A stretch of 11,825 nucleotides of DNA, taken from the NCBI GenBank assembly GCA_028717825.1, contig JAQUNB010000011.1, positions 1 to 11,825 of the forward strand. The letters are read 5' to 3'. Below the pieces are notes generated by a model. The model was not told the DNA's origin. It did not search any database and saw only the letters and a program-made list of their open reading frames with translations. The translations under genes and the position numbers were made by a program. This DNA is from Candidatus Omnitrophota bacterium. GTDB taxonomy: Bacteria; Omnitrophota; Gorgyraeia; Tantalellales; Tantalellaceae. Below, in pieces: positions 7,124-11,825 of the stretch (positions within the stretch are counted from its first letter, which is position 1; each line of letters opens with the position of its first letter).

Positions 7124-8305
7124 ATGTCGAAAAAAATATATCCTCTGATCATTCTTGTATTTCTGCTTTCAGGGTGCGCAAGTACACGGCATGCGGTTCC
7201 GCCGAATTTACTAAACAGTACTTGCGTTTCCGGCATGCGCGATATCAGGGCTTTTAGCGGGATGCCCAACGATTCTTTTAAAAATGATTTTCTGGACTTG
7301 TTGGAACGTGAGAAGAAAGAAAGATCTTCTCTTTTTGATCCGGCGATCAATCGTACCTATTCCGTCCTCGCTGTTTCCGGCGGTGCCGCGAATGGCGCTT
7401 ATGGCGCGGGACTACTGAACGGATGGTCCAAAGAAGGGTCACGGCCGGAATTTAAGATCGTTACGGGAATAAGTACCGGGGCCATAATTGCGCCTTTTGC
7501 TTTTTTGGGAAGCGGCTACGACGATAGATTAAAAGAATTTTATACGCAATATTCAACGAAAGATGTTGTGGAAATCAAGATATCTAAGAACTCCCTCGCG
7601 AGCACCCGGCCGTTGGAGTGTATTATTAAAAAGTATGTCGATGAACAACTTTTGGAGAAAATAGCTATTGAATATAACAAAGGCCGCAGGCTTTACGTGG
7701 GGACCACCAATCTTGACGCGCAGCGGCTCGTAGTCTGGGACATGGGTAAGATAGCGGCTATAGGTGACGACAAGGCGCTGGCGTTGTTTCGCAAAATCAT
7801 ATTAGCATCGGCGTCTATCCCGGTGGCTTTCCCTCCGGTCTATTTTACAGTGGAGGTTGACGATAAAACTTATGACGAGATGCATGTCGACGGGGGGATA
7901 ACAAGGCAAGTGTTTTTCGTTTACGATGTTCTTCATGGTGCTGAGAAGGCTTTCCGGGAAAAGGGTGTCGATACCTCAAAGATCAAATATAGTATTTATG
8001 TGATCAGGAACGGCTATGTGGACCCGATCTGGGCAGAAGTGCCGGATAAGATCTCTTCGATCGCCGAACGCAGTATGGATACTATGACGAACGTTCAGGG
8101 CACAGGCGATCTCTATCAGCTATATGTATTTGCCAAAGCCGGTAGAGGCGATTTTAATCTGGCGTATATCCCGTCCAGCAATGTTTATAACCCTAAGGAA
8201 CTATTTGATGTTTCTGTCATGCGAAAGCTTTTTGATCTTGGTCTCGAGCAGGCGGAACACGGTTACCCATGGAAGAAAACTCCGCCGGGGGTGAAAGAGG
8301 ATTAG
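7124..8305 (+). CDS. Patatin-like phospholipase, predicted lipoprotein
   Basis: A 393-aa serine acyl hydrolase of the patatin family. The N-terminus is a lipoprotein signal with lipobox LLSGC (Cys18) and Ala at +2, which by the enterobacterial Lol rule favours the outer membrane. The catalytic domain starts near residue 80: an oxyanion-hole loop SGGAANGAYGAG (85-96), nucleophile elbow GISTG (115-119, Ser117) and the dyad Asp in VDGG (Asp256). The oxyanion loop has Asn where many patatins have Arg (GGGxRG); bacterial lipoprotein relatives often have GGGANGA, so this is probably a subfamily trait. The likely role is hydrolysis of phospholipid or other acyl esters at the envelope. AAAGGA precedes the ATG, 25 nt after emrB, and lpxD follows 63 nt later. 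Placement inside an efflux array suggests membrane repair or lipid turnover under drug stress (inference). Confidence 0.9.
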   Translation: MSKKIYPLIILVFLLSGCASTRHAVPPNLLNSTCVSGMRDIRAFSGMPNDSFKNDFLDLLEREKKERSSLFDPAINRTYSVLAVSGGAANGAYGAGLLNGWSKEGSRPEFKIVTGISTGAIIAPFAFLGSGYDDRLKEFYTQYSTKDVVEIKISKNSLASTRPLECIIKKYVDEQLLEKIAIEYNKGRRLYVGTTNLDAQRLVVWDMGKIAAIGDDKALALFRKIILASASIPVAFPPVYFTVEVDDKTYDEMHVDGGITRQVFFVYDVLHGAEKAFREKGVDTSKIKYSIYVIRNGYVDPIWAEVPDKISSIAERSMDTMTNVQGTGDLYQLYVFAKAGRGDFNLAYIPSSNVYNPKELFDVSVMRKLFDLGLEQAEHGYPWKKTPPGVKED

Positions 8306-8368
8306 TTTTTGTTTTATTGTGTATTAACTCTTGCAGAATTTTTACTCAAAATAAGGAAGGGATAGATC

Positions 8369-9361
8369 ATGAAGATCAGAGAACTGGCACTATTAGTAGA
8401 AGGTACGGCAGAAGGGGACAGTGACGCTGATATATACGGTCTAAGCGGCGTAGAAACAGCCAAACCGGGTGATCTGACGTTCGCTGTTGATGAAAACCGG
8501 CTCATGAAAGCGGAGAAAAGCGCGGCATCGTGTGTACTCACGAATAAGTCTATGCGAAAGTCCTCGAAGGCGCTTATTAGAGTAACGGATCCAAAGCTTT
8601 CGTTTGTTGTTGTCTTTAACGCGTTCAACGCGCCCGAGGATAAAGGATTTTTTATTCATCCTACAGCCGTTGTTTCTCAAACGGCGAAGCTGGGCAAAAA
8701 TGTATGGATCGGGGCTCACGTTACAATAGAAGAAGGTGTTATTGTCGAAGACCATGTTATTATAGAATCCGGTTCGGTTATAAATAAAAATTGTACCATA
8801 GGACCATTTTGCCATATTTACTCCAACGTTACCTTGTATAAAAACGTAAAATTGCATAAACGTGTGATCCTGCATAGCGGCGTCATAGTTGGCGCGGACG
8901 GGTTCGGTTATATAAAAAATAAAGGGAAAATATATAAGTTCCCTCAGCTCGGTACAGTGATCATCGAGGATGATGTTGAGATAGGTGCGAATACAACCAT
9001 AGATAGGGGTTCTTTAAGCAACACGGTCATAGGCGCCGGAACGAAAATAGATAATCTTTGTCAGATCGCACACAACGTAAAAATAGGAAAAAATGTGCTT
9101 ATGGCCGCACAATGCGGCATCTCCGGCAGCACAAGCGTCGGGGACAACGTGATGATGGGCGGGCAAGCGGGCCTTGCCGATAATGTTACGGTCGGCAATA
9201 ATGTAATTATAGCCGGTAAAAGCGCCGTTATCGGCGATTTAAAGGACGGTGCGGTTGTCTGGGGCTTTCCGGCCAGACCGATCTCTCAAACAAAGCGTCA
9301 AATGGCCGTCTTGGCGTGGATAACTAAAAATTTTAAAAGCGTTAAAAAATATTGCGAATGA
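8369..9361 (+). CDS. lpxD: LpxD, UDP-3-O-acylglucosamine N-acyltransferase
   Basis: LpxD transfers a 3-hydroxyacyl chain from ACP to the 2-amino group of UDP-3-O-acyl-glucosamine, the third step of lipid A synthesis, in the cytoplasm. At 330 aa it has normal family length (about 340). The N-terminal uridine-binding domain covers about residues 1-95 ([17 protein letters not shown]). A left-handed beta-helix of hexapeptide repeats runs from HPTAVVS (97) to [13 protein letters not shown] (290). GADGFGY (175-181) and IAHNV (His235, equivalent to the E. coli catalytic His239) are diagnostic. The C-terminal helix ([22 protein letters not shown]) is the ACP-binding extension. AAGGAAGGG precedes the ATG. 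None of the usual partners (bamA, fabZ, lpxA, lpxB, lpxC) is adjacent. It lies at the end of an efflux array, so it may be a second, condition-specific LpxD. Confidence 0.95.
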   Translation: MKIRELALLVEGTAEGDSDADIYGLSGVETAKPGDLTFAVDENRLMKAEKSAASCVLTNKSMRKSSKALIRVTDPKLSFVVVFNAFNAPEDKGFFIHPTAVVSQTAKLGKNVWIGAHVTIEEGVIVEDHVIIESGSVINKNCTIGPFCHIYSNVTLYKNVKLHKRVILHSGVIVGADGFGYIKNKGKIYKFPQLGTVIIEDDVEIGANTTIDRGSLSNTVIGAGTKIDNLCQIAHNVKIGKNVLMAAQCGISGSTSVGDNVMMGGQAGLADNVTVGNNVIIAGKSAVIGDLKDGAVVWGFPARPISQTKRQMAVLAWITKNFKSVKKYCE

Positions 9362-9425
9362 TCGAGTTAATGTAAGCAAGTTCTTTTTAGGTGTATAATT
9401 AACGAGATGTGTTTACAGTTTTATA

Positions 9426-9452
9426 CTAAAAATAGACACAGGTAATTTTTAG
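9426..9452. repeat. Inverted repeat in lpxD-DUF134 gap
   Basis: CTAAAAAT (9426-9433) and ATTTTTAG (9445-9452) are perfect 8-bp arms around an 11-nt loop. They are AT-only except for the terminal C/G, so hairpin stability is modest. This gene-free gap (9362-9720) also holds the AAAAATTTTT palindrome at 9472-9481 and a 4-bp GC stem at 9511-9522. I see no open reading frame in it. Confidence 0.4.
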
Positions 9453-9525
9453 ACATGTGCTCAAACAGCCGAAAAATTTTTGCCTAAAACAAAAAATTTC
9501 GAAACTGCGTGCGGAATACCGCCTG

Positions 9526-9585
9526 TATCGATATCTATAGTTGTTAACACGACATAGCGATAGTATATTTTAGGAGATATCGATA
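9526..9585. repeat. Exact 11-bp inverted repeat with 38-nt spacer
   Basis: TATCGATATCT (9526-9536) and AGATATCGATA (9575-9585) are exact reverse complements. The right arm abuts the left arm of the larger hairpin at 9585-9650, so the two structures form one compact block of about 125 bp. It may be a terminal repeat of a small non-autonomous element or a regulatory structure. Confidence 0.5.
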
Positions 9586-9650
9586 AATGGGGACGTTACT
9601 CATTTTATTAGGGAAAGATCTTCTTTAAAAAATGGGCAGCGTCCCTATTT
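9585..9650 (+). repeat. 66-bp hairpin element (REP/RAYT-like or MITE-like, possible terminator for lpxD)
   Basis: The 22-nt arms 9585-9606 and 9629-9650 are near-perfect inverted repeats (GGGGACGTTACTCATTTT in the left, AAAATGGGCAGCGTCCC in the right) around a 22-nt loop. As RNA they give 18 Watson-Crick pairs, 3 G-U pairs and one mismatch. TTTTT at 9648-9652 follows the stem, so it could end transcription from lpxD. The GGGACG-N-T-N-C core resembles palindromes around REP-associated tyrosine transposases, recalled from memory. No transposase is present here. Confidence 0.5.
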
Positions 9651-9653
9651 TTG

Positions 9654-9682
9654 TTGACAAAAGAATAGGGGCACGGTAATAT
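9654..9682 (+). promoter_or_regulatory. Strong predicted promoter of the DUF134-permease operon
   Basis: Perfect -35 TTGACA (9654-9659), 17-bp spacer and -10 TAATAT (9677-9682) are visible. The -35 box begins two bases after the T-tract of the preceding hairpin, so the hairpin separates this unit from lpxD. Predicted initiation is near 9689, inside the palindrome that follows. Confidence 0.65.
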
Positions 9683-9684
9683 TT

Positions 9685-9706
9685 GTTATGAACGTATGTT
9701 CATAAC
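9685..9706. promoter_or_regulatory. Predicted operator, perfect 9-bp palindrome
   Basis: GTTATGAAC (9685-9693) and GTTCATAAC (9698-9706) are exact reverse complements around a GTAT centre. They lie immediately after the -10 box across the predicted start site, the expected place for a repressor. The first gene of the operon encodes a DNA-binding protein, so autoregulation is the simplest reading (inference). Confidence 0.6.
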
Positions 9707-9720
9707 TCCGAAAGGACAAT

Positions 9721-10026
9721 ATGCGCCCAAAGAAAACCCGATGGATAAAATGTATGCCAGGCGAAAGGTGCTTTAAACCGATATGTAAGCCTTTGGGTAA
9801 GCTAAAAGACGTGAGCCTTACCCTTGATGAATTTGAAGCCGTAAGGCTCGCGGATCTTGATGGGCTAAAACAGGCCGATGCGGCGCGAAAACTCAAAATA
9901 TCACGGCCCACTTTTTCGAGGATCGTCACATCGGCAAGGAATAAAATAGCCGATGGTTTGGTTAACATTAAAGCTATCAGGATCGAAGGCGGATGCTGCA
10001 GGGTCATCAAGAAGGGACGGAGATGA
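9721..10026 (+). CDS. DUF134 (UPF0251) family DNA-binding protein, cysteine-rich
   Basis: A 101-aa protein matching DUF134/UPF0251: an N-terminal MRPKKTRWIKCMPG with conserved basic and Cys residues, a central LTLDEFEAVRLADLDGLKQADAARKLKISRPTFSRIV sigma-70 region-4-like helix-turn-helix (about residues 33-70), and a C-terminal ALVNGKPLRIEGG-like block, here GLVNIKAIRIEGGCC. Five cysteines (11, 17, 22, 92, 93) could bind a metal or metalloid or form redox disulfides. The family is biochemically poorly defined. It is probably the regulator of its own operon, binding the palindrome just upstream. AAAGGA lies 4 nt before the ATG. Its stop overlaps the permease start (ATGA), implying translational coupling and a sensor-transporter pair. 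Confidence 0.88.
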   Translation: MRPKKTRWIKCMPGERCFKPICKPLGKLKDVSLTLDEFEAVRLADLDGLKQADAARKLKISRPTFSRIVTSARNKIADGLVNIKAIRIEGGCCRVIKKGRR

Positions 10027-11081
10027 TGGACAAGAGAACGCTTTCCGCGATAAGCATACTTGTTCTGATCTTTGCGGTGATAATAGTGTATGAGTGGGGA
10101 GGCGCGTGGTCGGGGGTAAAGCTCACCATGGAACAGAATAAAGTTATTACTGCGAAACTCCTAGAGGAAAATAAAATACCGGTGCATTCTTTTATGATCT
10201 TTACGATCATAGACTATATAAAACATTCCTGGCTTTGCCTCCTTTTGGCATTCGTGGCTGCGGGTGCGCTTCAGGAATTTGCGCCGCGCGATAAGGTCAT
10301 TAAACTCATGGGTTCCGGCAGAGGGTTTACTCCTTACGCAGTCGCCGGAGTGGGAGGACCGCTTCTATCGATGTGTTCATGCAGTATAATCCCTCTTTTT
10401 GGCGGGTTATATAAGCGCGGTGCCGGTCTCGGCCCCGCGATAACGTTTCTTCTGGCGGCGCCGGCATTCAATCCCGCGGCGATCCTGCTCACTCTGGGGC
10501 TTTTGGGCTGGAAATTTGCCGCTGGCCGGATCATAGTGGCTATAACCGCGGGGATACTTGCGGGATATCTTACGGATAAGGTCTTTAAAAATAAACTTCC
10601 TGACCCGGAACCGCTAAGGATAGACACAGAACCGAACGGCACAGCGCAGGAAAAACAGGCTTTTAGTGAGAGACTTTGTAATATGATGCTATATTCATGG
10701 GAGTTTGTGAAGATGGTGCTTCCTCTAATACTACTTGGTGTTATAGGGGCGGGGCTCGTAAAGGCTTTTTTGCCGCCGGCTATGATCGTTAAATATCTCG
10801 GGAATGGAATACTGCCGATCATGTTATCCTCAGTTGTCGGTGTGTTCATGTATACGCCTACGCTAGTGGAAGTGCCGCTTATAAGGGGACTTTTGGAATC
10901 AGGGATGGGGACGGGTGCGGCGCTTGCGTTTCTTCTTACCGGCCCCGCGCTTAGTTTGCCTTCGATACTCGGAGTATGTAAAATAGTTAAGCCGCGAGTG
11001 CCGCTGGTGTATGCGACGCTCATGTGGATATTCGGGACTTTAGCGGGACTTGTATTTTGGTTTTTTGTACCGAAGTTTTAA
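10023..11081 (+). CDS. ArsP/DUF318-type (YraQ-like, UPF0718) permease
   Basis: An inner-membrane permease of about 352 aa with some eight hydrophobic segments in two halves. The first half has GVGGPLLSMCSCSIIPLFGGLYKRGAGLG, with the conserved C-S-C (Cys118 and Cys120) and LLAAPAFNPAAILLT. The second half repeats the plan as SSVVGVFMYTPTLVEVPLIRGLLESGMGTGAALAFLLTGPALSLPSI. A hydrophilic loop of about 40 residues separates the halves. Some relatives (ArsP) export trivalent organoarsenicals; others are unassigned, so arsenic is only a candidate substrate. I chose ATG 10023, which overlaps the upstream TGA as ATGA, with AAGGG at 10012-10016. ATG 10026 is equally plausible, and an in-frame ATG at 9993 has no ribosome site. 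The neighbouring thiol proteins support a metalloid or thiol-reactive substrate. Confidence 0.88.
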   Translation: MMDKRTLSAISILVLIFAVIIVYEWGGAWSGVKLTMEQNKVITAKLLEENKIPVHSFMIFTIIDYIKHSWLCLLLAFVAAGALQEFAPRDKVIKLMGSGRGFTPYAVAGVGGPLLSMCSCSIIPLFGGLYKRGAGLGPAITFLLAAPAFNPAAILLTLGLLGWKFAAGRIIVAITAGILAGYLTDKVFKNKLPDPEPLRIDTEPNGTAQEKQAFSERLCNMMLYSWEFVKMVLPLILLGVIGAGLVKAFLPPAMIVKYLGNGILPIMLSSVVGVFMYTPTLVEVPLIRGLLESGMGTGAALAFLLTGPALSLPSILGVCKIVKPRVPLVYATLMWIFGTLAGLVFWFFVPKF

Positions 11082-11116
11082 GCTTTATTCTAGTTTTTCG
11101 GGAACCCCTTATTATC

Positions 11117-11180
11117 ATGCCCGCGAGAGCGGGCATCTATTAAAATTTTTATTGGATCCGCACTAAGAACATGTGGGGAT
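11117..11180. repeat. Two-hairpin REP-like intergenic repeat
   Basis: Hairpin 1 is ATGCCCGC (11117-11124), GAGA loop, GCGGGCAT (11129-11136), a perfect 8-bp GC-rich stem followed by AT-rich DNA including TTTTTATT. Hairpin 2 is ATCCGCAC (11156-11163) with GTGGGGAT (11173-11180), one mismatch, 9-nt loop, followed by GACGG. The layout resembles a widespread bacterial palindromic repeat of paired GC stems ending in GATGACGG, somewhat diverged here. Hairpin 1 could also weaken transcription beyond the permease gene. Confidence 0.55.
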
Positions 11181-11218
11181 GACGGTAAAAGCCGCCTGTC
11201 CGAAAGTGTAATTATCTA

Positions 11219-11232
11219 AGATGTGAACATCT
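11219..11232. promoter_or_regulatory. Possible operator upstream of the thioredoxin-fold gene
   Basis: AGATG-TGAA-CATCT is a perfect 5-bp palindrome with a 4-nt centre, 36 nt before the ATG at 11268. The nine bases at 11222-11230 (TGTGAACAT) differ by one base from TATGAACAT, the reverse complement of part of the palindrome at 9685-9706. No convincing -35/-10 pair accompanies it, so this is weak. Confidence 0.25.
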
Positions 11233-11267
11233 CATAAAAATAGTACAACTTGTATCAGGAGGGGGAT

Positions 11268-11507
11268 ATGAAGATAGAAGTATTCGGGCCGGGGTGTTAC
11301 AGGTGCCAAGAGGTTGAAAAAGCTGTAAGAAGCGCTCTTTCTGAGCTGGGAGTTCCCGCGGACGTGGAAAAAGTCAAAGATATGGGAAAGATCGTCGAAG
11401 CGGGGATCATGCAGACCCCGGGCTTGCGTATAAACGGCAAGATCAAGTGTTCCGGGCGTATCCCAAAAGCGGAAGAAATAAAGAAGTGGATCGGGGAGGA
11501 AGTATAA
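11268..11507 (+). CDS. Small thioredoxin-fold redox-active disulfide protein (possible ArsE-like)
   Basis: A 79-aa cytoplasmic protein with the minimal thioredoxin fold: strand MKIEVFGPG, active site CYRC (Cys10, Cys13), helix EVEKAVRSALSELG, strand ADVEKVKD, cis-Pro motif TPGLRINGK (about residues 47-56) and C-terminal helix AEEIKKWIGEE. It matches the redox-active disulfide protein 2 / thioredoxin_3 family, usual length about 75-80 aa. Many relatives sit beside ArsP-type permeases, and one is the ArsE component of arsEFG operons as I recall them. AGGAGGGGG lies at 11257-11265, fixing ATG 11268 rather than the in-frame TTG at 11250. It overlaps the next gene by one base (TAATG), so the two products are probably made together. 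A role in thiol-based reduction or delivery of a metal(loid) to the permease is inferred. Confidence 0.88.
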   Translation: MKIEVFGPGCYRCQEVEKAVRSALSELGVPADVEKVKDMGKIVEAGIMQTPGLRINGKIKCSGRIPKAEEIKKWIGEEV

Positions 11508-11825
11508 TGCGAATGAGACAATTATTTTTTGCGTCGGTCGCAGCTATTTTTCTTATGGGAAGTCTTGGCGCAAACGCCGAAAAGGCCGAAGGCGGTGCAA
11601 AATCACCGGCATCAGCTATAACGGTATATTATTTTCACGGCGATTTTCGCTGTCCAACCTGTCGTAAATTGGAGCAATATTCAAAAGAGGCCGTCGAAAA
11701 TAATTTTGGGAACGAACTAACTTTAGGAAAAATTGTATTTAAAACAATCAATGTTGATAAAAAGGGGAATGAGCATTTTGTTAACGATTACCAGCTTGCC
11801 ACCAAGTCGCTTGTGGTCTCTTTAA
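11507..11825 (+). CDS. Secreted thioredoxin-like protein, ArsF-family-like, 3' truncated by window edge
   Basis: The first 106 residues are visible and the frame is open at the right edge. An N-terminal signal peptide (MRMRQLFF, hydrophobic core, likely cleavage after GANA) sends it to the periplasm. The mature domain begins ITVYYFHGDFRCPTCRKLEQYS, with a CxxC at Cys49 and Cys52 after YFHG. This block matches proteins annotated as nitrophenyl compound nitroreductase subunit ArsF family. Residues 76-100 (IVFKTINVDKKGNEHFVNDYQL) continue the fold. Start ATG 11507 overlaps the preceding stop; ATG 11513 is an alternative. In arsEFG operons the next gene is an ArsG/DsbD-like permease, which would lie just beyond the window. 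The exact substrate is unproven. Confidence 0.8.
   Translation, partial: MRMRQLFFASVAAIFLMGSLGANAEKAEGGAKSPASAITVYYFHGDFRCPTCRKLEQYSKEAVENNFGNELTLGKIVFKTINVDKKGNEHFVNDYQLATKSLVVSL

Noticed and set aside
9370..9427. TATAAT (9394-9399) and TATACT (9422-9427) as promoters after lpxD
   Set aside because: No good -35 lies at the right distance and no gene follows for about 300 nt, so a small RNA start cannot be supported.
9362..9720. CRISPR array or origin in the repeat-rich gap
   Set aside because: The repeats are inverted pairs of differing sequence, not regularly spaced direct repeats, and there are no DnaA-box clusters or cas genes.
9993..10022. Permease start at ATG 9993
   Set aside because: It adds ten polar residues without a ribosome site and overlaps the DUF134 coding end by 34 nt; ATG 10023 gives a typical ATGA coupling.
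10334..11023. 229-aa open frame on the - strand inside the permease gene
   Set aside because: It is antisense to a well supported membrane protein, is Ser/Pro-rich as expected of a shadow frame, and shows no recognisable domain.
11250..11267. TTG start for the thioredoxin-fold protein
   Set aside because: The very strong AGGAGGGGG site lies inside that extension and points to ATG 11268; the family begins at MKIEVFG.

Overview
The window reads as chromosomal DNA from a Gram-negative (diderm) bacterium. It encodes an RND pump, an outer-membrane efflux channel, a membrane-fusion protein, a predicted outer-membrane patatin lipoprotein and the lipid A enzyme LpxD. Every supported gene lies on the + strand. 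Moderate GC, an isolated lpxD, small secreted beta-rich proteins and many short hairpins would fit an uncultured candidate phylum such as Omnitrophota, but this is only an impression; the sequence does not prove a taxon.

Region 1 (1-2263): the C-terminal 580 residues of an AcrB-type RND efflux transporter whose 5' part lies outside the window, followed by a 151-aa predicted secreted protein of unknown function.

Region 2 (2264-9361): a TetR-family regulator gene, a terminator-like hairpin, then a five-gene co-directional array: TolC-family outer-membrane channel, EmrA-like membrane-fusion protein, EmrB-like 14-TM MFS exporter, patatin-like lipoprotein and LpxD. The tetR promoter and the channel-gene promoter carry the same module: an extended -10 box beginning TGAATGGTA and, exactly 20 bp downstream in both, the palindrome TGAAT-N4-ATTCA. 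This predicts that the regulator represses itself and the whole array. The array would then couple a tripartite pump to lipid hydrolysis and lipid A acylation, an envelope-remodelling drug-response unit.

Region 3 (9362-9720): a gene-free stretch packed with inverted repeats, including a 66-bp near-perfect hairpin resembling RAYT/REP-type or terminator elements. It ends in a strong promoter (TTGACA-17-TAATAT) with a perfect 9-4-9 palindrome at the expected transcription start.

Region 4 (9721-11825): a metalloid-type cluster. It has a cysteine-rich DUF134 (UPF0251) DNA-binding protein overlapping an ArsP/DUF318-type permease gene, a two-hairpin REP-like repeat, a small thioredoxin-fold CxxC protein, and the start of a secreted CxxC protein resembling the ArsF family. 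The last two overlap by one base. The order suggests an arsEFG-like (aromatic arsenical) or related thiol/metalloid operon that continues past the right edge.
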